DNA of 64,000 bases from an uncultured Lachnospiraceae bacterium (GCA_947631625.1 CANRMA010000010.1:50123-114122); one strand, 5' to 3'; shown: positions 47,101 through 55,815, counted from the stretch's first letter. Notes: generated from the letters alone by a model not told the origin. Translations and numbers: made by a program.

Positions 47101-48126
47101 TGTCTCGCTGCCGTCTCCACTGCCTGTGGTGCCGCCATTTCCGGTTTCAGCGCCGCCATTTCCGCCTGTCTCGCTGCCGTCTCCGCTGCCTGTGGTATCG
47201 CCATTTCCGGTTTCCGTGCCGCCGTCTCCGCCTGTTTCGCTGTTTTCTTCGCTGCCCGTGGCGCCGCCGTCTCCGCCTTCGGTTTCATTTCCAGTATTAC
47301 CGCCGTTTTCTCCTTTATTTTCATCGCCTTCGCTTTCGGAGCCTTCCCCTCCCTCTGACGGGAACGCAGCCTTCTCTTTGACCGAACCCCAAGTGCCGAT
47401 ACATTCATACAGGGTTTCGTTCTGTCTGTATACATAAGCACCGTCTGCGATATAATCGGCGTCGGCTTTAAGTATAGGCATCATAGAGGACACTTTATAG
47501 AATATGGCGTCCTCCATATTTGCAATTTTTTCACTATTAATATATTTAAAAGATACAAAATAATCTCCGGTATTATTCTTTACAGAGCTAAAATATCCCT
47601 GAGCGTCATAACCGCCGCCCTCGACTTTTTCAAAACCGTCACCGCCCGTACTGCTTTCAGCATAATCCTCCGTTGGAATTGTCACCGGAACATTATCGAC
47701 AATGCCATATTTGTTATAATAATCCTGAAGCTGAGCTTTCTTTTCATTTATATATTTCGCGCGCTCTTCTACCGTATCATAACTGCAGAGCACGTCTTTC
47801 CAACTTTTCCAAGACATGGTATCAGAGTTATACTCGGAAAGCAGGGGTTCATAACCGTCAAAAAGATAGCCTATCTCAGAAGCTTCCGGTTTCGGCACAA
47901 TCTCAAGTATCGTAAATTCGCCGCCCTCCGCCATTCTGTTTCTTAATTTTTCTATACCCATAAGGGTATCCGCATTCTCAGCCGCATGACTTCTGTTTAT
48001 AACGGAGGTCACAACGACCACGGCAGCGAGCAATACTGCTCCGCCCGCCACTGCGTATCGTTTCTTAAATCGTGATTTAACTTTGTTTATCAATTTGACA
48101 TCTACAGTCTTTCCTGCTTTTTTCAT
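41101..48126 (-). CDS. giant repeat-rich surface protein (DUF5057-type) with beta/gamma-crystallin-like domain
   Basis: 2341 aa. A basic N-terminus and one hydrophobic helix (about 24-44, AVAGGAVLLAAVVVVTSVI) followed by SHAAENA look like a signal peptide or anchor. The segment EFTILEIVPKPEASEIGYLF (about 73-92) and later KVLEIQPAY/YDLIYIGTS (about 1290-1345) and VLLAHDTTSFF (about 1880) resemble DUF5057 proteins of Lachnospiraceae. Two low-complexity zones (about 265-645 and 785-1110) consist of G/S/T/N/D/E repeats, including a 12-residue EPNGGQPESGEG unit about seven times. Around 1450-1545 two Greek-key motifs (VFEDDNFKGRRATLGVGSYD; ISLYEN-like SITLYENSDLTGEYI with NNRCRSIVV) match beta/gamma-crystallin. 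There is no LPXTG motif. It lies between minor pilins and pilB, so a pilus-linked adhesin or tip role is inferred. Confidence 0.85.
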   Translation of the reverse strand: MKKAGKTVDVKLINKVKSRFKKRYAVAGGAVLLAAVVVVTSVINRSHAAENADTLMGIEKLRNRMAEGGEFTILEIVPKPEASEIGYLFDGYEPLLSEYNSDTMSWKSWKDVLCSYDTVEERAKYINEKKAQLQDYYNKYGIVDNVPVTIPTEDYAESSTGGDGFEKVEGGGYDAQGYFSSVKNNTGDYFVSFKYINSEKIANMEDAIFYKVSSMMPILKADADYIADGAYVYRQNETLYECIGTWGSVKEKAAFPSEGGEGSESEGDENKGENGGNTGNETEGGDGGATGSEENSETGGDGGTETGNGDTTGSGDGSETGGNGGAETGNGGTTGSGDGSETGGNSGAETGDGDTTGSEENSETGGTSSSSAVRTVGNTNTWSQFNWVKLVSASVANINAESQDHSNDNAGNAGGSETSRDEEQNGKGSMDNAQGDPDGSNGGQTGTENGSGDNGTETGNGSGDNGTGNDSGNSNPGTESGDGSGDGGSGTESGSGDNGSGSGDNGNGSGDNGNGSGDNGTGTGSGSGDNGSGTGSGDNGTGTGSGSGDNGTGTGSGSGDNGSGTGNESGNNGSDDENEDNNTGEVQDPGEEDPGNDDEEENPGDGNLDEENPDDEEESQGGNKKPGKGFGDSEIKPIQASSDEIYWLVYFDRIMDPAQIGNEGAYVVDSIEPATLSNFGVASEYYIGQYNFTVDSGDNTQMYSFPGRKLYCKGIFHNNEWFKQYVVNMNKDNFDKFNVKVITATPDDLSKIYENGNEEYAKGTLPDFDFLYLNSGLRTAQIDIVNGNGNGNDPQSGGGSGSQGGGNSGGSQTGGNQNGEGEPSGNQNGNDSENDQSGEGEPNSGQPETGEGEPNSGQPESGEGEPNGGQPESGEGEPNGSQPETGEGEPNGGQSESGEGEPNGGQPETGEGEPNGGQSESGEGDPDNSQSGVSADNSNEPLATQYMSAWRNYVSEDNTEEAENNKSNNEADQGNTGDTVNSPDTQNEGDAADSKDTEDTETPGNTADTGDTENTGDDADTGNPGDTENTGDAADTGNTGDTENADGTADTGDNTDLNGNADGDAAEASDENESGGSTGKELISNGNISGDIVTLYSTGGADIEKTLADLIYTKVSANALPCLVDGSILYGKTEGGAIEDKIQETEGTENTENTQNTQMFRLAAMLCQPTLEDDYTGVSKADLLKNIEDGDKNFTTEQVYCRLGNGKDSIINSKFFTPTIYKAGGDIKEVEEGFRNVLDEINLENLYRESDTSNQYRPLPTDISQAEAIRHILNYQNRRNVDTKKEIKVLEIQPAYTTKAELDLDQIKKWAPGVEKVDTTIMTTSEFIGKIDKINEIYDLIYIGTSKEHLNLSNWITDTGKSKDGEYLGSTVYNDKDMDGLIYSNVGDKRVVYLPMSGLLESEYKNGRTFYYNFVRYSGNDITKEKEEALLSFLDGSYPVVVSDEFIEQPVTVFEDDNFKGRRATLGVGSYDEDALLKNQIFVGANTPQKGISSIQVKEGYSITLYENSDLTGEYITIQNDVASFTASSARLAAGQTWNNRCRSIVVEKLEDAMPEKEIDGNHIDNSSYLYEFVNTALEKKYNNFYAKSDIDENGDNLFKFYLNRAKASLVDFSANGFKGSELGNGEGQTGSQVNDVYYIYPNVVGRYNLQYDFTIQNEGAASMDTRYYCKLYIDVNADGKFSEFEEVSDIIMTNRSSGGNVSPNELYAGVPYTISREVPTGYKGLLPWKVEVCQVNNSNIYASKQGYTKLNGLDKEVLKICQITKDGPDADGDGVIDDVIDLNYEINTPGRYFNILVNGGDHDGVHYPGITDDFELDVTTISISEYENEFKNNSSYLDGFNMLILGFSDMYGDFTGDAHSGAMGAIVDFINSGKSVLLAHDTTSFFNNPIVDGSELGYTNRNGNELQGYRDDTRFAATLNKFVRPLVGMDRYGVLAASDTKEKAYKPKSGRKETVPEIHGYTYGTITAKDKRPDGSGDLDYNKDNLYLRTTPGYGQMENPVFRNEYVSQRFDDCYYWENGGGDIGKDNGEMNLVNNGEVWEVHATQVNKGQITEYPYKIEDDFEVGLTHSQYYQLDYTADDDGDNQSDLVVWYCLGGRTPKFGDEKTAQTIYSQSPNDVRNNYYIYNKGNITYTGMGHASKNGWNKNNWYTFEEAKLFINTMIASYQAGVKPPSITVLESGLPEAAKLTTMYRYYDEANAMSLSDAASVGDYERVYFTVRDLNFVKGSRVIEAHAYYHLEGAGGSQTINVDGEEIAVNPLEDLIHSASTGDMVGPYPLNSGDIYYIDVPKTILDNCENGLDIYFEAQSTITTNTTNQNIYTTDKVYTKLQVLRAYLFELD
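45355..45622 (-). repeat. 36-bp tandem repeats in the giant surface protein gene
   Basis: About seven units encoding EPN(G/S)(G/S)Q(P/S)E(T/S)GEG. Similar but less regular repeats (66-bp and shorter units coding for G/S/T/D/N-rich sequence) lie at about 46430-46800 and 47030-47290, and a TGDTENTGDAAD-type run at about 44940-45190. Such repeats may change length by slippage or recombination. Confidence 0.8.
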
Positions 48127-48140
48127 AATACCATACCCCT

Positions 48141-48157
48141 TGCCTGTACTATGCAGG
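48141..48157 (-). promoter_or_regulatory. hairpin at the ribosome binding site of the giant protein gene
   Basis: GCCTG/CAGGC stem with a 7-nt loop directly upstream of AAGGGG, which lies nine bases before the ATG. It could affect translation initiation. Confidence 0.35.
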
Positions 48158-48166
48158 CGTAAAACT

Positions 48167-48176
48167 TATATCGGCT
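48167..48176 (-). promoter_or_regulatory. AGCCGATATA element (sigma-28-like -10) before the giant protein gene
   Basis: On the minus strand AGCCGATATA contains the sigma-D/sigma-28 -10 core CCGATAT about 40 nt upstream of the start codon. The -35 position (GCAA) matches TAAA poorly, so promoter function is doubtful. The same 10-mer occurs upstream of the prepilin peptidase gene. Confidence 0.25.
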
Positions 48177-48293
48177 ATATCAAGATATATTGCATAACGT
48201 ATGTTATATATAATTACGAAGCTCTTACCAAAGTTTACGACTTTAGTAAAATATACTTAAAAAAGCAATACACAAGTATCTGACATTTACGGC

Positions 48294-50375
48294 TTAATAT
48301 TTGTACTCAATATAACATTCTCCGTAAATATTCGGATTGTCTTTCATGTAGATCTTAACTCGTGCTCCGTTTATCTTAATCTCATTCATAACTTCAGAAT
48401 CGCTCCTGCCGGATTCGTTTGTTATCTTATATCCGAAACTTGCCTTAAAATATTTACTCCCTTCGCCTTTGGATGAATCCACGTTTGTATTATTCCAACT
48501 CGGCAGCTTAACTTCAAGGGTTACGCCGCTCGGTGCTGTATAATCAAACTCTACGTCATACGCAAATACAAGCGGTTCCTTGTTTGCCCATGAATTTGAA
48601 TAGTAACCTTCAACCATATATGATATATTCAAATCGGCATCATTATAGAAATTAGGAGCCCCTTCATGACTGCCGCTTTCTGCAATAATATAAACGCCGC
48701 TCACAAAATGTATATTCTCATATATATAATCGGTACCGTCATTATACCTAAAATTAATCTTTATCTTTAAGTAAAATTCTTCTTCAGGCGGCATCTCCTC
48801 ACGCATGGTAAGATAATAAGTAATACGCCGCCCGCCATTTAAAGGTTTTTCATCGCCATAATCGCCGCCGTTTACATTGAGAATAAAGTACTGCGTCAAA
48901 TAATCTTTGGACGATATCCTGTTGCCGTTTATGTCGCATACATAAATCTCATATCCTGTAATCTTACAGAAATTCTGATCGCCCTGACCTTTAGAAGGAA
49001 GGTCGAACCAATACCAGTTATCTTTATGATAACCGTCCGTCTTATCATCCTTCCAGTCATCGGTGAAAGGCTCCTGCCAGTTTCCTCTCTTACCACGCTC
49101 AAGCAGATAATCTCCGCCTATCAGATAATCTACCGAATCCGATACGGACTGATTGGTGGTGGGTGAATAAACAACAAGTGTTATTCTAAGTATCCTGCCT
49201 GTATTCTGGTCGCTTCTGTATTCTTCTTTGACCTTTAACTGCAGATCCTTATTGTGTTCCGCAAAAGTCTCTACTTTTTCGGGATAATCCACGCTCCATG
49301 TATATTCAAACTGCTCAACCTCTGACGTGGTAAAGCCCTGCCATGTTACGGTAGATTTATAATAAGGCTCATACTGTGTCATTTTGTAAGGAAGTATCTT
49401 ACATGCGTCCAGAGATTTATTCGCGCCGCCTATTACCTTGACTATTCCGACAGCCTTCTTGGCCGGATTGTCCTTATAGCTTGCAGTGATAATCAGATAC
49501 TCGTTAGGTTCGTCTTTATGCACTTCCAATACGGCGTATACCGTCTCGGCGGACATAGAACTCATATAACCCGACGCTTCGCCTTCAACCTTCCAGTCGC
49601 AAAGACTGTTTACGTTGGTAGTCGCATTTACCATTGCGAATATATTGTAATTCTTACCTCTCTCTACCGTGGTCACACGATCCCTGATCGGTACCGCGCC
49701 TTCCATACCGGTGCTTGATATATAAAGAGCAAGCGTATCGTCAGGAGTAGGCACGTTGGGGAAAATAGCCGACGGGTTTCCGCTTAACATCATGCGGTTC
49801 CTTAATGTTATAACAGGCGTAGTCGCATAAGCCGACTTGCCCGACGCATCTTTACAGTCTACCCTGATAACAACGCTTCTTACGATATCTATATCATTGC
49901 CGTTTTTGTCCTTTTCCTTGATCGTATCGCTTAAATCCACGTTAAAAGCGGTCACGTTCGAAGCCAGGAGCTGATTCTGATATACATTGGACGTCTCGAC
50001 ATATGTACCCGAACCGTCGTCAGCCACGATCCATTCACTGCTCTTGATATCGTTATCATTCTTATTCCACTGCACATTTCTTTTCTTGTATACGGTAACG
50101 CCGCTGCTGTCGGCTTCAGCATGATAAAGCACAAGCGTCTCGGTACCCGCGGCATCATCTTTAACATAATCCACGCCGCCGTTTACGTCGATAACCATAT
50201 CCTCGATCTGATTAACAGCAAGCTCCGCTTCGCTCTGTACACCGGCGTCGGCGCTTCCTTTAGCAAAGCTTCTGCTTCCCGAAAGCATAAAACCTGTTGC
50301 GCTGATAATAACGATTGCTAAAATAACAACTGTTATCAATAGTTCGACCAGTGTAAAACCTTTGTTATTTTTCAT
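48294..50375 (-). CDS. large minor prepilin (PulJ/GspJ-like N-terminus)
   Basis: 693 aa. It starts with a class III/type IV prepilin signal: MKNNKG^FTLVEL with Glu5 and a long hydrophobic helix (LLITVVILAIVIISATGFML). The next ~150 residues resemble PulJ-type minor pilins. The rest (about 200-693) is a large extracellular part, probably beta-rich Ig-like modules, that I cannot assign. Its size is several times that of ordinary minor pilins. AAAGGA lies upstream. It is followed by the giant surface protein gene after a 167-nt gap. Confidence 0.85.
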   Translation of the reverse strand: MKNNKGFTLVELLITVVILAIVIISATGFMLSGSRSFAKGSADAGVQSEAELAVNQIEDMVIDVNGGVDYVKDDAAGTETLVLYHAEADSSGVTVYKKRNVQWNKNDNDIKSSEWIVADDGSGTYVETSNVYQNQLLASNVTAFNVDLSDTIKEKDKNGNDIDIVRSVVIRVDCKDASGKSAYATTPVITLRNRMMLSGNPSAIFPNVPTPDDTLALYISSTGMEGAVPIRDRVTTVERGKNYNIFAMVNATTNVNSLCDWKVEGEASGYMSSMSAETVYAVLEVHKDEPNEYLIITASYKDNPAKKAVGIVKVIGGANKSLDACKILPYKMTQYEPYYKSTVTWQGFTTSEVEQFEYTWSVDYPEKVETFAEHNKDLQLKVKEEYRSDQNTGRILRITLVVYSPTTNQSVSDSVDYLIGGDYLLERGKRGNWQEPFTDDWKDDKTDGYHKDNWYWFDLPSKGQGDQNFCKITGYEIYVCDINGNRISSKDYLTQYFILNVNGGDYGDEKPLNGGRRITYYLTMREEMPPEEEFYLKIKINFRYNDGTDYIYENIHFVSGVYIIAESGSHEGAPNFYNDADLNISYMVEGYYSNSWANKEPLVFAYDVEFDYTAPSGVTLEVKLPSWNNTNVDSSKGEGSKYFKASFGYKITNESGRSDSEVMNEIKINGARVKIYMKDNPNIYGECYIEYKY

Positions 50376-50392
50376 TCCTTTCCTCCCTTGGC

Positions 50393-51010
50393 TCAGCCAA
50401 TCCTCTCTAATTCATGTTTTCCGGTTGCCGTATAAATGTGTATCTGGTATTTTCTTCCGCCTGTAATGTTTATGATAATATCACTACAATCGGTGTTTAT
50501 GGTATTTAAACCGTCCGATGCGCCGTCGGATTCAGCCACTCCCTTAAGCGCGCCGCTTGTACGGTTATAAACAAATTTAACGGAACTGTCATCATCGATC
50601 TCAACCTCGCCCAGTTTGGTTGTTTTTTTCATAAACTCACAGGTTATGCCAACCTGTTGCCGGGCGATCTTAAGTTCCTCAGCAAGCCTCCAGTCGTCCG
50701 ACTTAAATGCGCCGCTTGCAGGATCATGTCCTGTAGCTATAGCGTCTTTTGGAATATAAAATTTAACCGAATAACCATTGCCGGTCTTAACAAGTTCCAT
50801 ATAGCAGTCCACCGAAGCAGACCTCGCAAGAGCATAATTTTTCTCTTTATCCAACGCAGTGCTTAAATCATTGGCGCATTCCCTGGCATATTGGCCCGAC
50901 ACAAGCATATATGAATAAAATACCGCGCTGCTAAGAACCGCCATGATCGCAAGCACTATAACAAGTTCGACCAATGTAAAACCTTTGTTATTGCTCTTAC
51001 TCTCCTTCAT
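50393..51010 (-). CDS. minor prepilin (FimT/GspH-like)
   Basis: 205 aa from the ATG at 51010, which has TAGGAG 8 nt upstream; a frame start at 51043 overlaps the previous gene. The prepilin cleavage site is NNKG^FTLVELVIVLAIMAVL with Glu5 present. The remainder is a single globular domain with little similarity that I recognise (ARSASVDCYMELV, VEIDDDSSVKFVYNRTSGAL). It would be processed by the prepilin peptidase encoded in the same operon. Confidence 0.88.
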   Translation of the reverse strand: MKESKSNNKGFTLVELVIVLAIMAVLSSAVFYSYMLVSGQYARECANDLSTALDKEKNYALARSASVDCYMELVKTGNGYSVKFYIPKDAIATGHDPASGAFKSDDWRLAEELKIARQQVGITCEFMKKTTKLGEVEIDDDSSVKFVYNRTSGALKGVAESDGASDGLNTINTDCSDIIINITGGRKYQIHIYTATGKHELERIG

Positions 51011-51020
51011 ACGCCCGCTC

Positions 51021-53492
51021 CTATCTCTTAATCCACTGTTCATATACTATCAGATCCTTGAGCGCAACCGACTCCGTAGCCGTTCCCGATGAATCCGGCA
51101 TACCCGTCTGATAACTCATACCGTCGTTGAATACATCCATTACATAATATGTAGCGCCGCCTATATCGGTCTCGGCGGAAAGCAGCTTGGAAAAATCTTC
51201 TATGCCAAGAGGCGTGATCTCCACTGCCGGACCTTCCGAACGGACTACGATATTGCCTGCCGCTATGATGAGCCCGTTAAAACTGCTCTCCACTTCCACA
51301 TTGCCCGTACTTACTATAAGAGACGCAGCCGGCGTGGAAGAGTTGACGACAAAATTCGCCTCTCTTGTCAGGATCGCAGTATTGACGCTGCCCGCGGTTC
51401 CCGTTTCTATCCTTAGCGTATTGACGCCGCTTGCCGCAAGCATATCCGTAAGTTTAGTCGTATTTATTATATTCTCAAAAGCATTCCTGCCCTGTTCGAC
51501 CGTTGTAAGCTGCGCGATGTTTGTAACCAGTTTGGCGCTTAATGCCTTAAATGCGCTTGTCTTAGAGTTATATATCGTCTCGGCCTGCTTCTTTTTGATA
51601 TAATAATTGCTGATACCGTTATCCGGCGGAGTGATAAACGACACAGGATCAGTCTCCCCATTATAAGCCAACATATTGCCTGAGAGATTGAGATAAAGCA
51701 TAGCCTCCGGATCGGGCATTCTGATCTCATCGGCGTAGAGCTTCATAAATCTGTCTACCTGGTCATAATTTACATTATAATAATCCTGAAAATACTGATT
51801 GGCTTTCTGCTCGTCGGTAAATCTCAGATAAAGATAAACAAGCGTCCCCTTATTGGTCTGCTTAAATACTACTTCCGGCATATAAGCCTTTTCGACCTGT
51901 CCCGCGACCTGCTCCAAGCTTATATAATTGCTCAGGGGCTTGTAACCCAGAGCGGCTATCTGCCTCTTGCCGTTTATAAGCAGATAATCATCCGGATTAT
52001 CGACTATGTTCATATATTGCTCATAAGTAAGCGGATTGGCTCCGTATGCGGTATCGCCTATGGTTCCGTCGGCTTCTATGACACAGCCCACAGCTTCCGG
52101 CGGCACGAGATAGATGAGCTGATTGCTCTTGACCGCAACCGATTCCGCCATAACTATATCCTTTTTGTTACGATAAGTTTCGGGCACCGCGCTGCCTTCC
52201 GCAGACGTCGTATCCGTCTTGGTCTGCACATAGGAGCGTCCTGCTATCGTCATACTTTCGAGTCCGGACAGATCCAGACTGCTGTCGCGCCCGTTTATTA
52301 TGATAGCGCTGCTCAACGCCGGTTCGTTGGAATCCTCTTCTTCGTCACTGCCGCCCGCGCCTGAACTTCCGGAACTCCCCGCGCCCGAACCTGTTCCGGT
52401 GGAAGAAGCTCCAAGCATACTGAAACCGTTATATTCACCGGTTAGTTTTGCCTTACTTGCGTTTCCCTCAAGGATCAGGTCGTCTTTAAGGTTCGTTATG
52501 CCGTTAAAATCCATATCGGCCGATGAAAGCAGCACATTCCGACCCCAAAATTCCACATTATCGGTTTTTACCATACCGTCATTGACAACGACATCTTCCC
52601 TGCTTATGACAAGCGACATATTTTCTTCACCCGCACCCGTCGCGGAAGCAAAAGTGACATTACTGTCATTTTGAAAATTATTTACATCCGTCTTACCGAC
52701 AGTCATTCGTCCCGCATAGGCATTGCCCTTTATGGTCACGCTGCCGCCCACGTTGCGGTTGCCCGCCGCAAGAGTCTCATCGGCGATAAGCGAAAACTTC
52801 TCAAGCTTGGGCAGCTCCGACGACTGCGCAAAGCTCACCGTCGGAAGTATAAGCTTTATATTGGTGCTTATGATAGACACATAACCGCTCTGATCCACAT
52901 ATGTAACCTTAAGATCCTTTAACAAAAGGCTCTCGCTTTCTTTCTTATCCAACATTCCATGATCGGCTATGATAGTGCCGTCCGCTGTTTCGGACTCGAC
53001 TATCGCTCCCCAACTTCCGAAATTATTCCTGTTGGCTCTCCTTACGTCCGTAATATCGGCCGGATCATAAGAACCGTCGCCGTTGCCTACCACATCAGCA
53101 GACAGCCATGAACGTATCTTATTCATATCATAGGTTCCGTCCGTGCCGCCGTTTGTAAGGCTTTCTTCAAGCGTATTGATATATTTGCGGTAAAATTCAC
53201 TGCTGCGCATGATCGTAGAGTCATATACCGCATAGTTTGTCATAACCTCATTATAAGCCTTGGCCATAGCCTGTGAAGCTTCCTGCTGAAGCCCGGCGTT
53301 TATCTCATCCAGAACAGTCTCCGCAGTGTAAAAAGTATCTTTTCCCCTTTTGTCTATGAAACGCATCTGCAGGCCCAGATATGAGACAAACATAAGCACG
53401 GCCGCTATAATAGCGATATACAATATTATGACGAGCACCATGACCATAGCGGCGCCTTTATTGTCCTTTTTTAATTTTTTCAGATCCAACAT
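51021..53492 (-). CDS. large PilX-like minor pilin with beta-repeat passenger
   Basis: 823 aa from the ATG at 53492 (MLDLKKLKKDNKGAAMVMV); an ATG at 53504 sits on the AAAGGA site. After KG the hydrophobic helix is AAMVMVLVIILYIAIIAAVL; like PilX/GspK-type proteins it lacks the usual Glu5. A helical segment (about 40-120) is followed by a long beta-rich region (GGSVTIKGNAYAGRMTVG, GLIIAAGNIVVRSEG) with bactofilin-like character and a GSGAGSSGSSGAGG linker near residue 380. Probably an initiation or tip complex component. Confidence 0.8.
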   Translation of the reverse strand: MLDLKKLKKDNKGAAMVMVLVIILYIAIIAAVLMFVSYLGLQMRFIDKRGKDTFYTAETVLDEINAGLQQEASQAMAKAYNEVMTNYAVYDSTIMRSSEFYRKYINTLEESLTNGGTDGTYDMNKIRSWLSADVVGNGDGSYDPADITDVRRANRNNFGSWGAIVESETADGTIIADHGMLDKKESESLLLKDLKVTYVDQSGYVSIISTNIKLILPTVSFAQSSELPKLEKFSLIADETLAAGNRNVGGSVTIKGNAYAGRMTVGKTDVNNFQNDSNVTFASATGAGEENMSLVISREDVVVNDGMVKTDNVEFWGRNVLLSSADMDFNGITNLKDDLILEGNASKAKLTGEYNGFSMLGASSTGTGSGAGSSGSSGAGGSDEEEDSNEPALSSAIIINGRDSSLDLSGLESMTIAGRSYVQTKTDTTSAEGSAVPETYRNKKDIVMAESVAVKSNQLIYLVPPEAVGCVIEADGTIGDTAYGANPLTYEQYMNIVDNPDDYLLINGKRQIAALGYKPLSNYISLEQVAGQVEKAYMPEVVFKQTNKGTLVYLYLRFTDEQKANQYFQDYYNVNYDQVDRFMKLYADEIRMPDPEAMLYLNLSGNMLAYNGETDPVSFITPPDNGISNYYIKKKQAETIYNSKTSAFKALSAKLVTNIAQLTTVEQGRNAFENIINTTKLTDMLAASGVNTLRIETGTAGSVNTAILTREANFVVNSSTPAASLIVSTGNVEVESSFNGLIIAAGNIVVRSEGPAVEITPLGIEDFSKLLSAETDIGGATYYVMDVFNDGMSYQTGMPDSSGTATESVALKDLIVYEQWIKR

Positions 53493-53550
53493 GCCAATCA
53501 CCATGTCCTTTATATAACTTATTCCTACTATTACCTGTATAAAATATATG

Positions 53551-54855
53551 TCATTCCAATTTAGAACCCGTCATGGTCACTATGGGGCTTGCGCTGCTTC
53601 TGTCAACCCCATGCGAATAGACCTGCACGGTCATGCTATAGATCCTGTCCTTTACTTCCGTCTGAGCGCTTCCCGCTCCGTCAAGAGGTTTGGGATCTAT
53701 AACGGTACGCGCCTCCGCATCGGAATAGACCCTGCTCATATTGTCTATATTCTTCAAATGTGAAAAATCTATCTGGGCTCCCAACCCGACAGCAGGTGAA
53801 TCGTCTATGTTCAGATTGGTAAAATAATGTCCTATCGTATGATCCTCGGCGTCCACGCCGTCTATTATATCTATCCTCGGCTTATACCCTACCGGGGTAT
53901 CTTCTATATCCGTATTGGAACCGTCCTTCAAAATATCCTGACGGATTATATACACATTCACAGGAAGCTTGGCTTCGTTCTCAATATATATCCAGTCCTC
54001 ATTGGTACTGTATCTTTCTCCTCCCGCTGCCGGATATATAACGCTCTGCGGCGAAGAATACCCCCTATATCTGGGCGCATAAAACAGATATACGTTCTTA
54101 AGCTCAGGCAGCTTGCCCTCCTCGTCAACGCCCTGCGCCGAATTGTTAAAAATAACGGATTCCTCAGAATAAAACTGATATCCTGAGGGCATAACGTTAT
54201 CCTTGCACATCACATATTCATATGTAACCTTAACTATTGTGGCCTCATTTAAGCCCGTATTTTCTTTATATATCCTAATTTTTATCCTTCTGGCGATATT
54301 CTCGTTAAATTTATCAATATCCCATGAACTTCCCCCGCCGACGGGAGACTTGTTTGCGCTGAAATACTCATATATGGTATCGTCGAAGCTTTTCGGATTA
54401 GTCGCATTCCTTATATTCTGCACATAAACCGCGCTGTCGGCGCTGCCGATAGTATTCATATAAAAAAGTTCCTGATTATTGGTATCATAATATCTGTCCG
54501 ACGACGCGGCGCGCTCAGGATCAAGCTTCACCGAAACGTCAAAACGGCTTGCGCTCGCGCCGGAATGATCGTTGCTTATATTCTCCCTTACGAATTCATA
54601 ACACCCGTTACTGTCAGGGCCCGTGACCGTATAATCATGCTTCGACGTATCCATCAGGCTCTCCAGATCTTCTCTCTCAAATATCTCCATCTCGTCCTGC
54701 GCAAGCGTCGTAGCGCGCATGTATTGCTTGCTCTTTGCGTTGATTCGGTGGGAGGAAACGAAGCTGTGCAGCATCGGAACTACAACGATAGCCAATACGC
54801 AGACTGCTATCAATAATTCTATCAAGCTAAAGCCTCTGTTATCTGAAGTTTTCAT
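53551..54855 (-). CDS. minor prepilin (PilV/GspI-like)
   Basis: 434 aa from the ATG at 54855, preceded by AAAGGAGG; an ATG at 54876 lacks a ribosome binding site. The prepilin signal is SDNRG^FSLIELLIAVCVLAI with Glu5. The next region (MRATTLAQDEMEIFEREDLE) is PilV-like. The C-terminal ~300 residues are beta-rich and not recognised. Codons and layout match the neighbouring minor pilins. Confidence 0.88.
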   Translation of the reverse strand: MKTSDNRGFSLIELLIAVCVLAIVVVPMLHSFVSSHRINAKSKQYMRATTLAQDEMEIFEREDLESLMDTSKHDYTVTGPDSNGCYEFVRENISNDHSGASASRFDVSVKLDPERAASSDRYYDTNNQELFYMNTIGSADSAVYVQNIRNATNPKSFDDTIYEYFSANKSPVGGGSSWDIDKFNENIARRIKIRIYKENTGLNEATIVKVTYEYVMCKDNVMPSGYQFYSEESVIFNNSAQGVDEEGKLPELKNVYLFYAPRYRGYSSPQSVIYPAAGGERYSTNEDWIYIENEAKLPVNVYIIRQDILKDGSNTDIEDTPVGYKPRIDIIDGVDAEDHTIGHYFTNLNIDDSPAVGLGAQIDFSHLKNIDNMSRVYSDAEARTVIDPKPLDGAGSAQTEVKDRIYSMTVQVYSHGVDRSSASPIVTMTGSKLE

Positions 54856-54882
54856 ATGTTTCCTCCTTTCGCTCAATTATCT

Positions 54883-55755
54883 TTATCTGACGGTGTTATT
54901 CGCTCCGCCTGCCGCATTGCCGCCTGCGGCGTTCGCCGTACCTGCTGCATTAGCTGCATTATTGCCTGCGGCGGCGTTATTGGCTGCCGCTGCGTTGCCT
55001 GCCGCATTATTGGCTGCGTCGGCGCCGGCTTCTGCGCCTGCCGCCGCGTCTTCGCCTTCGGCGCCTTCTTCACCCTCGGGAACTATGTCGGCGAGGCTTC
55101 CCTGACGCACGCCGAAGAAATTACTGGTTCCGGTAGGCACTCCCGGAATCTTGGTGTTCACATAAGGAAACTCGGTGCCAAGCAGACAATAGAAGTTCAT
55201 ATCTATCGAACCTGCAAGATATCCGTCTTCCGTAGCGCTTACGTTTACCGAGGCTACCGATTTTCTGGTGGATATGCCGTATATGTAGTTGATCACATTT
55301 TTAAGGCCGCTGTAAGTGGTCGTAAATGTAAGTGTATTGGAATTGGTATACATCTGTAAACCGTCATCTTGAAGGGTATAACCCTCTACGTCCAGTATGC
55401 TCGGATATGTTATTTCTACCGGCTCCTGCATATCTATGGTCGATATCCTGACTTCGTTGTCGTCGATCATTTCCATATTATATAAGTACATGATTATATC
55501 TTCATTCCTGTATCCGGGCGGAAAAGTGTTCTCGATCTGAGTCGATTCTTCTTTCATGCGCTCGGTTTCCGCAACATATTCCTGCTGTCTTGCATTGAGC
55601 AGTTCAAGCTGATCAAGCCTTGCTTTGATATCTACGTTTTCAGCCTCAACCTGCTCGGTCTTAGCCATATAATTTTTATAAACAAACTGCCATGAGAGAA
55701 AACCAAACAATATACCCAACACTACCAGCAAAAGCTGTATCTCATTCTTTTTCAA
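54883..55755 (-). CDS. pilO: PilO-like pilus alignment protein with Ala/Asn-rich tail
   Basis: 290 aa. One membrane helix near the N-terminus (IQLLLVVLGILFGFLSWQFV), a coiled coil (about 28-70), then a PilO-type ferredoxin-like domain (about 90-215, LTFTTTYSGLKNVINYIYGI). The last ~70 residues are almost only A, N and G (for example NNAAGNAAAANN). PilO pairs with PilN on the outer face of the membrane and aligns the PilM-PilB platform. The Ala-rich tail is mirrored by one on the upstream PilM/PilN protein. Confidence 0.82.
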   Translation of the reverse strand: MKKNEIQLLLVVLGILFGFLSWQFVYKNYMAKTEQVEAENVDIKARLDQLELLNARQQEYVAETERMKEESTQIENTFPPGYRNEDIIMYLYNMEMIDDNEVRISTIDMQEPVEITYPSILDVEGYTLQDDGLQMYTNSNTLTFTTTYSGLKNVINYIYGISTRKSVASVNVSATEDGYLAGSIDMNFYCLLGTEFPYVNTKIPGVPTGTSNFFGVRQGSLADIVPEGEEGAEGEDAAAGAEAGADAANNAAGNAAAANNAAAGNNAANAAGTANAAGGNAAGGANNTVR

Positions 55756-55815
55756 AGCTGTATCCTCCTGCTTATATAATAATCACACTGTTTCGCCTTA
55801 CCGTTACTGCTTCTT

